Assembly: GCA_943370295.1 (NCBI GenBank)
Contig: CALRQL020000010.1
Coordinates: forward strand, 48,473 to 112,472
Length of the DNA: 64,000 bases
Reading direction: 5' to 3'
Origin: SB11 sp943370295
GTDB taxonomy: Bacteria > Bacteroidota > Bacteroidia > UBA8524
Below the pieces are notes generated by a model. That model worked only from the letters and a program-made list of their open reading frames with translations. It did not search any database and was not told the origin of the DNA. Below, piece by piece: positions 43,219 through 52,306 of this stretch (within the stretch, counting starts at the first letter, position 1; every line of letters starts with the position of its first letter). The position numbers and the translations under genes were made by a program.

Positions 43219-44046
43219 TTAGTTTTTTGGGCTTGGTGGTAAACTATCCGCAGGGGTAGTTTTTTGTGGTGGATTGTCAGCCTTGTTTTTCTCTTTCTTT
43301 TCCTTCTTTTCCTTCTTTTTACGCTCTAACTCCTCTTTTTTCTTGCGTTTCTCTTCTTCTCTTGCCGCTTTTTGTTTGGCTTTCTCTTCGGCTTTTAGCT
43401 TTTTGGTGTCTTCTTTCTCCTTCTTCTTGGCCTCTAACTCTTTTATTTTAGCATTCTTTGCAGAGTCTTCTTCCGCTTTTTGGCTTGCTGCAATGCGTTG
43501 TAGCTCACGTTTCTCACGCCTACGTTCCGCCTCACGGTCAATTTTTTCATAGTCTGGTACATCCTCTACCTCGCGTTTTTCAACCCTGAAATCCTCTCCC
43601 AAAAACCACGCACTATTTAACTCAATGGCAGTAAAATATAGCGTAGCAGCTCGTTTTTTATAATGGCAATCAATCTCTACCACACTAAACTTTTTTCCAT
43701 CCTGCGTTTGCACCAAATGCCTTACCTCGTCCTTTTCAAGCTTTGATAAAGGCATATCCAATGATTCTGCCTCCTTTTTCAAAGTTTTAAACGAACGTTT
43801 CAGCGCATATTCTACCTGCTTTTGGGCTACCAGCACTTGTTGGGCCTGCTTTTCGATATCCATCGAGTCGTAAGTGCTTTTTAAGTCATTATAACTCGGA
43901 TAAAAAGGCTTCAGGCTGTCGAACTCCTCGTGATGAAGAGCCATAAACACTGAATCGGCAAGACCTGTAAGCGTTTGTGCGTGCAATGTCGCACCGCTAA
44001 ACAATAGGGTTAATATCAGCGAGTATATTTTAAAAAACAGTTTCAT
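43219..44046 (-). CDS. Secreted protein with a Lys/Glu-rich helical tail, unknown
   Basis: The start is the ATG at 44,046 (MKLFFKIYSLILTLLFSGAT), a signal peptide ending in LHAQ. Residues 30-160 hold a soluble domain with RATLYFTAIELNSAWFLGED. From about residue 165 the chain is nearly all Lys, Glu and Arg helix, ending in a Pro-rich tail. A TACCTTTG box (44,063-44,056) is very close to the start. The tail may be a long single helix; no family is recognised. Length 275 residues. Confidence 0.7.
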   Translation of the reverse strand: MKLFFKIYSLILTLLFSGATLHAQTLTGLADSVFMALHHEEFDSLKPFYPSYNDLKSTYDSMDIEKQAQQVLVAQKQVEYALKRSFKTLKKEAESLDMPLSKLEKDEVRHLVQTQDGKKFSVVEIDCHYKKRAATLYFTAIELNSAWFLGEDFRVEKREVEDVPDYEKIDREAERRREKRELQRIAASQKAEEDSAKNAKIKELEAKKKEKEDTKKLKAEEKAKQKAAREEEKRKKKEELERKKKEKKEKKEKNKADNPPQKTTPADSLPPSPKN

Positions 44047-44120
44047 GCGCACATACAAAGGTACAGTACAAAGTATTTATATACTTGCTTTGATAAACGT
44101 AAACAAGCCTGCTGAAATTA

Positions 44121-44149
44121 TTTTGCCCCGCCAACACGTAGTATCTTTG
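44121..44149 (+). promoter_or_regulatory. Promoter of the DUF255 gene
   Basis: TTTTG at 44,121-44,125 and TATCTTTG at 44,142-44,149 are 16 bases apart, close to the -33/-7 consensus of Bacteroidota. The ATG at 44,169 is 19 bases beyond. Confidence 0.65.
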
Positions 44150-44168
44150 CAGCCATAAATTAATAACC

Positions 44169-46175
44169 ATGCACACCAACCGATTGATAAACGCCAGCAG
44201 TCCCTATTTGCAACAACACGCACACAATCCCGTGGATTGGTACGAGTGGAGCGAAGAAGCATGGCAAAAAGCCAAGGCCGAAGATAAAATTGTGCTGGTG
44301 AGCATTGGCTACAGTGCTTGCCACTGGTGCCATGTAATGGAGCGAGAGAGCTTTGAGAACGAAGATACGGCAGCCTTGATGAACGAATATTTCGTATGCA
44401 TAAAGGTAGACCGAGAGGAACGCCCTGATGTGGATCAAGTGTACATGGATGCCGTGCAACTGATTACAGGGCGTGGCGGTTGGCCGCTGAATATGTTTTG
44501 CTTGCCCGATGGACGACCTTTACACGGGGGGACTTATTTTCCGAACCGTGAGTGGAACCAGTTGCTTTTGCAGTTGTATGATTTTTACCGCAATAAAAAA
44601 CAAGAAGCTCTTGAATTTGCCGCCAAGCTAACCGACGGTGTACGCAACATGGATGCTTTAACGGTTGCCCCGCAAACTGATAGATTTACACCACAGGATA
44701 TGGATGCGCTGTATAACCTGTGGAAACCTCAATTTGATTGGAAGGAAGGTGGAAATGAACGCGTACCTAAATTCCCGATGCCCAATAATTGGCAATTTTT
44801 GCTCAACTATGGTTTGCTGGCTAATAACCACGAGGCGTTGCAGTTTGCCGATTTTACCCTTGAAAAAATTGCCCGCGGCGGTATCAACGACCTATTGGGC
44901 GGCGGCTTTGCCCGCTACTCAACCGATGGGTTGTGGTTGGTGCCCCATTTTGAAAAAATGCTGTACGATAACGGCCAACTGGTTTCAGTGTATGCCAATA
45001 TGCTTCGAGCAGATGGCAATCCGTTTTACAAACAAGTAATTGACGAAACGCTTGCATTTGTTAGTAGGGAACTGACCGATGCCAACGGCGGCTTTTACAG
45101 CGCACTGGATGCCGACAGTGAGGGTGTTGAAGGCAAGTTTTACGTATGGACTAAGGCTGAATTGGTAGATATATTGGCAGCCGGCGAACCCTTATTTAGT
45201 GCCTACTATAACTGCACCGAGGCCGGTAATTGGGAGCACCACCTCAATATTTTACACACCAAAACAAGCGTGGAAGCATTTGCCGCTGAAAAAGGGATTG
45301 CTTTGGCAGCGTTTGAAGCTTTGCTAAACCGTTGCCACACAACCCTGATGGCTGCCCGCGATAAACGGGTGCCCCCCGGGCTTGACGATAAGATAATTTG
45401 CAGTTGGAATGCCCTGATGCTGAAAGGCTATGCCGATGCTTACCTTGCCACCCGAAACGAACAATATTTGCAGGCAGCCCTTGCCAACCAACAATTTATA
45501 GCTACTAATTTTTTACAAAACAACCGTTTGCTGCGCATACACAAAGCAGGCAAAAACACCATAAATGCTTTTATGGAGGATTATGCTTGCGTTATTGACG
45601 CCTACCTGCAACTATACCAATGCACGTTTGATATTAATTTGCTGCACACCGCACAAGCGCTTACCCAAACCTGTTTTGATGAATTTTACAGCGAAGAAAA
45701 CAAGCTGTTTTACTTCACATCAAAACTTGACCCGCCTTTGGTGGCCCGCAAAACCGATACGGGGGATGATGTAATATCATCGGCCAACTCAATAATGGCG
45801 AACAACTTGTATAAGCTGGCCTATTATTTTGGTACTACTAACTACAAAACCGTTGCTGAGGATATGCTGGCAAAAATGGCACAACAATTAAAAAAATACC
45901 CAAGCTGGTATAGCCGTTGGGCGGATGTAGCATTGATGCAAGCCTTCGGGTTGTACCAAATTGTAATAATAGGGGAGGAAGCCCACCAACTGTACCAACA
46001 GTTTACTGATTACCTACCCAACGCTGTATTTGCCTTAAGCACAAACGGTAGCGAAAACCTACCCCTGTTTGAAAGCCGCCACGTGCAAGGCCAAACCCTG
46101 ATTTATATCTGCAAGAACGAAACCTGCTCATTACCCGTAACAACCGTTGAAGCCGCAATGGGCTTGATGCAATAA
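44169..46175 (+). CDS. Thioredoxin-domain protein (YyaL/DUF255)
   Basis: The 668-residue protein has the full DUF255 layout. A thioredoxin-like N-terminal domain has YLQQHAHNPVDWYEW, the redox motif ACHWCHVMERESFEN and PDGRPLHGGTYFP. A long alpha/alpha-barrel domain resembling glycosidases (residues about 200-560, DNGQLVSVYANML and ALDADSEGVEGKFYVWTK) follows. Human SPATA20 and bacterial YyaL are relatives; their role is unknown. The 3' end is repeated twice downstream. Confidence 0.9.
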   Translation: MHTNRLINASSPYLQQHAHNPVDWYEWSEEAWQKAKAEDKIVLVSIGYSACHWCHVMERESFENEDTAALMNEYFVCIKVDREERPDVDQVYMDAVQLITGRGGWPLNMFCLPDGRPLHGGTYFPNREWNQLLLQLYDFYRNKKQEALEFAAKLTDGVRNMDALTVAPQTDRFTPQDMDALYNLWKPQFDWKEGGNERVPKFPMPNNWQFLLNYGLLANNHEALQFADFTLEKIARGGINDLLGGGFARYSTDGLWLVPHFEKMLYDNGQLVSVYANMLRADGNPFYKQVIDETLAFVSRELTDANGGFYSALDADSEGVEGKFYVWTKAELVDILAAGEPLFSAYYNCTEAGNWEHHLNILHTKTSVEAFAAEKGIALAAFEALLNRCHTTLMAARDKRVPPGLDDKIICSWNALMLKGYADAYLATRNEQYLQAALANQQFIATNFLQNNRLLRIHKAGKNTINAFMEDYACVIDAYLQLYQCTFDINLLHTAQALTQTCFDEFYSEENKLFYFTSKLDPPLVARKTDTGDDVISSANSIMANNLYKLAYYFGTTNYKTVAEDMLAKMAQQLKKYPSWYSRWADVALMQAFGLYQIVIIGEEAHQLYQQFTDYLPNAVFALSTNGSENLPLFESRHVQGQTLIYICKNETCSLPVTTVEAAMGLMQ

Positions 46176-46209
46176 ACTCCAAACGTTTGTTTCTTCTTTT
46201 TAGTTGGGA

Positions 46210-46416
46210 ATGGTTAATACTCCGAATGGTTTTAAACCATTCGGAGTAAACTATCACAAAAGCGGCGGGCTTTATGCCCGTCGTTATAGTAGCGAAAACC
46301 TACCCCTGTTTGAAAACCGCCACGTGCAAAGCCAAACCCTGATTTATATCTGCAAGAACGAAACCTGCTCATTGCCCGTAACAACCGTAGAGGCCGCAAT
46401 GGGGTTGATGCAATAA
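46210..46416 (+). pseudogene. Second copy of the DUF255 gene 3' end, still an open frame
   Basis: An ATG at 46,210 reads through the linker palindrome (VNTPNGFKPFGVNYHKSGG) into the repeat (SENLPLFENRHVQ... to EAAMGLMQ). The 68-residue product lacks all functional domains. No promoter was found, so it is probably not a working gene, but its frame and stop are intact. Confidence 0.6.
46218..46248. repeat. 31-bp palindrome (first linker copy)
   Basis: Perfect 15-bp arms around a single T (core ATGGTTTTAAACCAT). An identical copy is at 46,459-46,489. Each is followed by a smaller GC-rich dyad (CGGGC-TTTAT-GCCCG). It resembles REP-type intergenic palindromes. Confidence 0.85.
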
Positions 46417-46450
46417 ACCCCAAACGTTTGTTTCTTCTTTTTAGTTGGGA

Positions 46451-46657
46451 ATGGGTAATACTCCGAATGGTTTTAAACCATTCGGAGTAAACTATCACAA
46501 AAGCGGCGGGCTTTATGCCCGTCGTTATAGTTGCGAAAACCTGCCCCTGTTTGAAAACCGCTATGTGCAAGGCCAAACACTGATTTATATCTGCAAGAAC
46601 GAAACCTGCTCATTGCCCGTAACAACCGTTGAGGCCGCAATGGGATTGATGCAATAA
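46451..46657 (+). pseudogene. Third copy of the DUF255 gene 3' end, still an open frame
   Basis: Same structure as the copy before, from the ATG at 46,451. Its changes include Ser to Cys and His to Tyr plus synonymous ones. It ends at the same LMQ stop, after which sequence similarity stops. Confidence 0.6.
46459..46489. repeat. 31-bp palindrome (second linker copy)
   Basis: Identical to the palindrome at 46,218-46,248. Confidence 0.85.
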
Positions 46658-46882
46658 TCCCCAAAACATCATTTTTTTGATGTTACGGTGTTACGCTGTT
46701 ACGAGGTTATGCTGTGCATCTGTCAGTCATTCCCATTTTAAATGGGAAGCTGTGCGGTGGGAATGCTAAAAGTGTTGCCTCCTTACAGATTCCTTAGTTC
46801 TAGGGAATGACAACCCCAAGCAGTTCAAAGAACGTTTACTCAATGTTCAGTAATTGGGGAGTAAGGTGATTTGTGCAGTAAG

Positions 46883-47443
46883 TTATTCGGGTTCACTTTG
46901 CTCAGCTTGCAAGCGTTTTAGTTCGGCAAGTTCATCGTGGCTTACTACCCACGTTTTCGACCATTTATCATGCCAGCCGTAACTATGTTTATCATCAAAA
47001 CATGAGAAAGGTTCAAAAGGAACAAGTCTTAGCAAGTTGCGGAATATGATTTGTCTCAAGCTGGGTTTATTACCCCACTCATCAATTACTACTGTGTTTG
47101 ACAGGAATTTTCCGGGTGTTTTTTGCCATACATATTCCGGGATAATATAATACGCAAAGTAAATTGCTATATTGAATAGCGCTACAAATGCATTCATAAG
47201 TACGGCTGTACTTTGGTCATTAATTTGCGCTTGAATAAGGCCGATGGGAACGCTAAAAATTATGACAACAACGTAATATCCTATAAAATCAACAATGTAG
47301 TGGCCAAACCTTGGCCCTTGACCAATTGTTTTTACTGGTCGCAATGCTGTAAACTCCTCCACACCTCTTTCCCTGTTTCCATAAGCATCTCTGTAATAGG
47401 TGGTCCTTTTGCGGTTTTCAATTAGCTCAGTAATTTTTTTCAT
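46883..47443 (-). CDS. RDD-family membrane protein
   Basis: The 186-residue protein has the RDD fold: RFGHYIVDFIGYYVVVIIFS in helix 1, a second helix LMNAFVALFNIAIYFAYYII, and the conserved VWQKTPGKFLSNTVVIDEWG loop and RQIIFRNLLRLVPF. RDD proteins are small integral membrane proteins of unknown role; some are Na+/H+ antiporters. Intergenic sequence to the right (46,658-46,882) holds a CCCATTTTAAATGGG palindrome. Confidence 0.85.
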   Translation of the reverse strand: MKKITELIENRKRTTYYRDAYGNRERGVEEFTALRPVKTIGQGPRFGHYIVDFIGYYVVVIIFSVPIGLIQAQINDQSTAVLMNAFVALFNIAIYFAYYIIPEYVWQKTPGKFLSNTVVIDEWGNKPSLRQIIFRNLLRLVPFEPFSCFDDKHSYGWHDKWSKTWVVSHDELAELKRLQAEQSEPE

Positions 47444-47646
47444 GCGTAGAAATTCGTATTCAAGTATAAATACAAAAAAGCAATAATTATGGTTGTTAAT
47501 AATGGTTTAATCGAATTAATCAGACTGTTTTACCCCTACCCGATTGACCCTCTGTCCTAATCCGTCACTGTCGCCTTCCCTTGTGCGTGAAGAACGCATC
47601 GGGCTTCTTTCAGCAAACAAATACTTAGTGTGTTGTAATGTTAGCA

Positions 47647-48400
47647 TTAATACTCTTCATACGCAACCAACGGTTTATAGTTTTTATATCGGACGTAAGT
47701 AGCTTTAACTGAAGTATCCTTTAAAATAACCGTTTCATTTCCGTTCTTATCAAATTCTTTTACCTCTAATCCATTGTTAAGTTCAACGCTTGCAAATGGT
47801 TTCAAGCTATCGCCTTCAACTCTCAAAAACACACTCATACACCCCCCCGTACACCAAAAAGGCATCTATGCAGTTCAACTTCTTATTGTATTGCAAATTG
47901 GGATAGCTATCAGAGTTTTTTATATGGACAAGGCGGTCTGTTTTTTTGTCATATACAAGAAGTGTTCTAACCTCATTAGCCCCTCTTGCTGCTATGACAG
48001 ATACATAAGTAATATCATTAAACCCGTCATTGGTGTAATCGCTTATGTTTACATCACAGGCTAATACGCCGTCTTTCAGAAGTTCATAATGATTTTTTAA
48101 TACCCATTTGTTTCCTTTTTTTGAATAAAAATTGATTACTACATAAAAGCTGTCGGTTGTTCTGTAATAAGAGTGTTCAAGTTTGTTATAAGTGGGTCTT
48201 CCAATATTTAAGCTGTCAACAAAAAATTCAGCAAGCTCAGCTGTATCAATTGGGGAGCTTTCTTTCTCAAGGAGTGAGGTATTGTTATTTGCTGTATCGT
48301 TATACTCTACATTGATATTTACCGTACCTGATTTTATAGATGAATTTTTGCACGAAAGCAAAATAATAACCATCAATCCTAAAAAAAATCTAATACGCAT
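47647..48400 (-). pseudogene. Lipoprotein gene split by a frameshift at a C7 run
   Basis: The 5' part (48,400 to 47,816) has a lipoprotein signal (VIILLSC) and a body with NISDYTNDGFNDITYVSV, a repeat-type Ca-binding-like loop. It then runs into a premature end. The rest of the protein continues in another frame to 47,647 (RVEGDSLKPFASVELNNG). The switch occurs at a run of seven C (47,842-47,848). It may be a real pseudogene, a phase-variable gene, or a sequencing error. The intact form would be about 250 residues. Confidence 0.65.
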
Positions 48401-48437
48401 ATTCAGGTAACGTAGTTTTTTGACAAGAAGTGTTAAA

Positions 48438-48950
48438 TTATTTTACAAGACGAAAATTTTCCTGACTAAGCCAAAATTTTAAAAATTCAGCATCCCCAAT
48501 ATGATACTGGGCAACGTCGTTCACTGCTGTATGGTAGGGAATACTAAACAGTTTGCCATTAGGCAATGTCTTGGGTAAATTATTCAATTGTCCCCCAAAA
48601 TCAATAATCCCGTTGGTGGCTTCCGCAATTTTAAGGCATAACATCCCCAATATTTTATGAGATTCATTATCGTTACTCATTGCATAAAGACTCACATCAA
48701 ATTTTGGATCAAACCCGGTAATGGCTTTAATTTGGGCAATCTCATCTTGAGAATATTCGTAATAGTCCGGCGTGATTTCAGATAACTCCACACCAAATGA
48801 CTTTTGTTGTAAAGTATCAGGAAAAACTAACTGGGTATTTATACTAAAATCATTTCCCTGCCTGTTTTCAGCTATAAGGTCAATCAATGTATAAATTAAA
48901 GTTACGTCGGGTATATATTCTAAAAGAACTGAGCAAACTGGTCCAGCCAT
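48438..48950 (-). CDS. Hypothetical protein (possible DUF6368-like)
   Basis: The 170-residue product begins MAGPVCSVLLEYIPDVTLIY and has an internal GIIDFGGQLNNLPKTLPNG and the end FLKFWLSQENFRLVK. The layout recalls small immunity-like or DUF6368-type proteins, but the match is weak. No membrane segment is present. It lies between two genes of the same direction with no operon partner. Confidence 0.5.
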   Translation of the reverse strand: MAGPVCSVLLEYIPDVTLIYTLIDLIAENRQGNDFSINTQLVFPDTLQQKSFGVELSEITPDYYEYSQDEIAQIKAITGFDPKFDVSLYAMSNDNESHKILGMLCLKIAEATNGIIDFGGQLNNLPKTLPNGKLFSIPYHTAVNDVAQYHIGDAEFLKFWLSQENFRLVK

Positions 48951-48982
48951 AATCCTTAAATAGTAATGCTAAATGTAAAACC

Positions 48983-49960
48983 TCACCCCGCCACCAAACG
49001 GCTGTATTTATTGCGGTATTCAATCGGCGATAGGCCGGTAATCCGTTTAAAGGTTAAGCGGAACGCCTTAGGGTCGGTATAACCAATATTATACATCACC
49101 TCGTTCACATTATCGCGCGATGATTCAAGACTCATCTTTGCCGCCTCCACCTTTACCCGTTGTATGTATTCAGCCACCGTGTTAGCCGTTGCCTTTTTAA
49201 ATCGTCGTTCAAAATTACGTCGGCTCAGTGCGGCCTTCTCGGCCAGTTCATCCACCGTCAGTTTTTCTCTAAAATTACTTTCAATATATTCCTGTGCCTT
49301 GCGCACTGCCTCGTCCTCGTGTCCCTTTTGTCCTTGAAACACCACAAACGATAATTGATCTTTGCGTTCAATTTCAATAGCAAACACCTTGGCACTCATA
49401 ATGGCCATGTCCCTGCCCGCAAACTTCTCAATCAGGTATAAAATCAAATTAAGGTAAGAAAACGCCCCACCGCTCGAGTAGATGCCGTTTTCATCCGTAA
49501 TGATACGTTCCGTAACCAATTCAACCTCCGGAAACATTTGGCGGAAAGCACCTTCAGCCATCCAGTGCGTTGCACATTTGCGGCCGTTTACCAATCCGGT
49601 TGAGGCTAATAAAAATGCCCCCAAGCACAAACTTGCCACTTCGGCACCGCCCTTGTATTGCTGCTCAATCCAACCTATAAAGGGTTTGTTCACCTCTATG
49701 GCCTCCATAATATCTCCGTCAACCGCAGGTATTATAATAAGGTCGGTTTGCTTCACATCCTTTAGCAACGCATCAGCATTAATGGTGTACAACCCTCCCG
49801 AAAGTTTAGTATGCTCCTTCATGCCTACCAGTTGCACCTTAAACAAAGGATCTTTACCCTGTTCCCTAAAAAAGTGGTTTACTTGTGTAAATAGCTGGCG
49901 GGTGCCTTCAAGGCTTCCCAAAATAGCCTTCTCAGGTACAAGTATCGAAACGTGCTTCAT
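48983..49960 (-). CDS. GlxA-type AraC regulator (DJ-1/PfpI domain)
   Basis: The 325-residue protein starts at the ATG at 49,960 (MKHVSILVPEKAILGSLEGT). Residues 1-190 form a DJ-1/PfpI domain with the Cys elbow EVASLCLGAFLLA. The C-terminal AraC domain has LTVDELAEKAALSRRNFERR and a second helix-turn-helix VNEVMYNIGYTDPKAFRLTF. It is divergent from the small gene at 50,078. Confidence 0.9.
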   Translation of the reverse strand: MKHVSILVPEKAILGSLEGTRQLFTQVNHFFREQGKDPLFKVQLVGMKEHTKLSGGLYTINADALLKDVKQTDLIIIPAVDGDIMEAIEVNKPFIGWIEQQYKGGAEVASLCLGAFLLASTGLVNGRKCATHWMAEGAFRQMFPEVELVTERIITDENGIYSSGGAFSYLNLILYLIEKFAGRDMAIMSAKVFAIEIERKDQLSFVVFQGQKGHEDEAVRKAQEYIESNFREKLTVDELAEKAALSRRNFERRFKKATANTVAEYIQRVKVEAAKMSLESSRDNVNEVMYNIGYTDPKAFRLTFKRITGLSPIEYRNKYSRLVAG

Positions 49961-50077
49961 AAAATCAAAAGTAATAAAAAACTGGCGCAAAACACCCCTC
50001 TGATTGTCGTATTACCACCCGAAACCTTTTGGTTGTCAATAGTAGGTTTGCATTGTATTACACAATAGTACCAAACC

Positions 50078-50476
50078 GTGAACAATTATTACTTAAAAAA
50101 CGATTTGAAGGTGTTTTATACCACAGCAAAATCATTTCCCGATGGTATTGACGATGCTTTTGGTTTATTGGCAAGTAAAGTAACTGATGCCGAAAAACGC
50201 GCCATTGTTGGTTTTTCATGTCCTAATGAGCAAGGCGAGATTATATACAATGCTGCAATGGTAGAAGGTTTTCATGGGGAAGGCAGTCAATACGGTTTTG
50301 ATACCTTTATTATCCCCAGCGGGGAGTACATTACTGAAACCATCACCCAATGGCGCAGCAAAGCGGCCTCGGTTGAGCATACCTTTCGTAAGCTGGTTAG
50401 GCATCCGCAGGCTACTTGCCCGTGTGTAGAATTGTACGAAGGCGATAACATGATTTGTATGGTGAAGGTGGGGTAA
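50078..50476 (+). CDS. Hypothetical protein with a GyrI-like appearance
   Basis: The 132-residue product starts at the GTG at 50,078 (MNNYYLKNDLKVFYTTAKSF). The tail has CPCVELYEGDNMICMVKVG, a beta-rich end as in small effector-binding domains. It is divergent from the GlxA-type regulator and upstream of the ArsR-SRPBCC cluster. Start codon is non-ATG. Function unknown. Confidence 0.6.
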   Translation: MNNYYLKNDLKVFYTTAKSFPDGIDDAFGLLASKVTDAEKRAIVGFSCPNEQGEIIYNAAMVEGFHGEGSQYGFDTFIIPSGEYITETITQWRSKAASVEHTFRKLVRHPQATCPCVELYEGDNMICMVKVG

Positions 50477-50551
50477 CGATACAGTAACAGTAAATAGTAC
50501 TTGTGCAACCAAAAAGTTTCATATAGTTTTGCAACCGAAAGGTTTCATAAA

Positions 50552-50878
50552 ATGAGAAGAGATGTTTTTCAAGCAATAGCCGACCCAACGCGGCGTGAGA
50601 TTTTGGGCATGATTGCCCATAAATCGCTAAACGTTAACACCGTTTCGGAAAATTTTGATGTGAGTAGAGCGGCGATATACAAACACATGAAAATACTGAC
50701 GGAATGCGGGCTGATTACCATAAAGCAAAAAGGACGCGAGCGATTTTGTGAAGCTAAACTGGACGGCCTTAAGGAAGTACACGACTGGGTGGGACAATAC
50801 CGGCAGATGTGGATGGAAAGACTGGATTCTCTTGAGAATTACCTGAACGAATTGCAAGCCAAAACTAAGAATGAATAA
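50552..50878 (+). CDS. ArsR-family regulator
   Basis: The 108-residue protein starts at the ATG at 50,552. It is a winged helix of the ArsR type: MRRDVFQAIADPTRREILGM, NVNTVSENFDVSRAAIYKHM (recognition helix) and GLITIKQKGRERFCEAK (wing). The stop codon overlaps the next ATG (TAATG at 50,876-50,880), so it is coupled to the SRPBCC gene, which such regulators usually control. Confidence 0.9.
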   Translation: MRRDVFQAIADPTRREILGMIAHKSLNVNTVSENFDVSRAAIYKHMKILTECGLITIKQKGRERFCEAKLDGLKEVHDWVGQYRQMWMERLDSLENYLNELQAKTKNE

Positions 50879-51849
50879 TGGAAACAATTAAAAAAGCAGC
50901 AGACGATACAACCAACCGCGAAATTGCCATCACCAGAGTATTAAACGCACCTCGACAATTAGTGTTTGATGTTTGGGCAAACCCTGAGCACCTTGCGAAA
51001 TGGTGGGGGCCTAACGGATTTACTAATACAGTTCATCACATGGATTTGCGGGTAGGGGGAGAGTTAAAACTAACCATGCACGGACCTGATGGTACCGATT
51101 ACCCCAACCTTATACTATTTAAAGAAATAACAGCACCGGAGAAACTCCTATACATTCATGGCACGGGTAGCGAACCCGAAGAAGATAGGTTTGTAGTAAC
51201 GGTGCATTTCAACGATTTGGGCGATAATAAAACCGAATTGAAAATGCACATGCTGTTTAAAACCCCTGAAATGCTTAAAGAGGTGGTAGAAAAATACGGA
51301 GCATTGGAAGGTGCACGCCAAAACGCTAATAGGATGGAACAGTACTTATTGGAGCAAATGTACCCCAATGATCTGGTTATTGGCCGCGAGTTGGATGCTC
51401 CCCGTGAACTGGTGTATTCAGTATGGACAAAAGCTGAACACATGGGGCAATGGTGGGGGTCTGCCGGAACCGAATTGGGCGTTCATAGGTTTGAATTTAA
51501 GCCCGAAGGCATATTCCATTACAGCATGAAATCTCCCGACGGTACTGTGCGTTACGGCAGGTTTAGATTTTTAGAGATGGAAGCTCCGGGTAAATTAGTG
51601 TTCATAAGCTCGTTTGCTGATGCAGAGGGGAATATTATCCGTACGGATATGATTCCTAATTGGCCGCTCGAAATCCAAAATACCCTTACACTAAGCGATG
51701 CGGGCGGTAAAACATTTATGACCCTGCACGGTAAACCCATACATGCAAACGATGTTGAGATGGAAGCCTTTGAAAATTTAAAGCCAAGCATGAACCAAGG
51801 CTTTGGCGGCACATTCGCACAATTAGAAGCCTATTTGCAAAAACTATAA
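50878..51849 (+). CDS. Two-domain SRPBCC (AHSA1-type) protein
   Basis: The 323-residue protein contains two START-like units in tandem: the first at about 12-160 (ITRVLNAPRQLVFDVWANPE) and the second at about 165-320 (VIGRELDAPRELVYSVWTKA). Each has the Trp-rich opening, KWWGPNGF and QWWGSAG. Family members are usually single-domain, so a fusion or duplication is likely. They bind hydrophobic ligands or take part in stress responses. Partner of the ArsR regulator. Confidence 0.9.
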   Translation: METIKKAADDTTNREIAITRVLNAPRQLVFDVWANPEHLAKWWGPNGFTNTVHHMDLRVGGELKLTMHGPDGTDYPNLILFKEITAPEKLLYIHGTGSEPEEDRFVVTVHFNDLGDNKTELKMHMLFKTPEMLKEVVEKYGALEGARQNANRMEQYLLEQMYPNDLVIGRELDAPRELVYSVWTKAEHMGQWWGSAGTELGVHRFEFKPEGIFHYSMKSPDGTVRYGRFRFLEMEAPGKLVFISSFADAEGNIIRTDMIPNWPLEIQNTLTLSDAGGKTFMTLHGKPIHANDVEMEAFENLKPSMNQGFGGTFAQLEAYLQKL

Positions 51850-51879
51850 ACTATTAATAATCAAATAAATGTTAAGACT

Positions 51880-52284
51880 ATGACAACACAGATTTTTATT
51901 AATTTAGCCGTGAAAGACTTGAACAAATCAATTGCGTTCTTTACCAAGCTCGGCTATTCATTTAACCCGCAGTTTACCGACGAAAACGCCACTTGTATGA
52001 TCGTAAGCGATAACATATTTGTGATGCTGTTGATGGAACCGTTTTTCAAAACATTTACCGACAAAGAAATTTGCGATACATCAAAAGCATTGGAAGTGCT
52101 GAATTGTTTTAGTGCCGAGAGTAGGGAAAAAGTAGATGAAATAGTAGATACAGCAATAGCAGCGGGTGCCACAGGCCATCCTGCAAAAGACCACGGTTGG
52201 ATGTACATACGCAGCTTTAACGATTTAGACGGACACCATTGGGAATATGCCTACATGGATTTGAATACACTACCTAAAGAATAA
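51880..52284 (+). CDS. VOC-family (glyoxalase-like) protein
   Basis: The 134-residue protein opens with IFINLAVKDLNKSIAFFTKL and ends LDGHHWEYAYMDL. The Glu and His near the end are typical of metal-binding VOC members. It is third in the ArsR-led cluster. Confidence 0.9.
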   Translation: MTTQIFINLAVKDLNKSIAFFTKLGYSFNPQFTDENATCMIVSDNIFVMLLMEPFFKTFTDKEICDTSKALEVLNCFSAESREKVDEIVDTAIAAGATGHPAKDHGWMYIRSFNDLDGHHWEYAYMDLNTLPKE

Positions 52285-52306
52285 AAACTAAGTAATAATT
52301 AAAACA

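Larger units (their letters stand above)
46043..46657 (+). repeat. Tandem array: three copies of the DUF255 gene 3' end with palindromic linkers
   Basis: The last ~41 codons of the gene (from about 46,050) recur at 46,291-46,416 and 46,532-46,657, with a period of 241 bases. The linkers between copies are almost identical over about 115 bases (three differences) and contain the palindromes below. Copies differ mostly at third codon positions (about four of six changes in copy 2), so the reading frame was kept. Confidence 0.9.

Noticed and set aside
46043..46657. CRISPR array
   Set aside because: Repeats are long (241-bp period) and partly coding, without spacers; no CRISPR repeats or Cas genes were seen in the window.
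46003..46664. Leftward frames across the DUF255 repeats
   Set aside because: The palindromic linkers read alike on both strands, so these frames are mirrors of the repeats.
49482..50003. 173-codon rightward frame over the GlxA regulator gene
   Set aside because: Antisense to a clear DJ-1/AraC gene, no motif.
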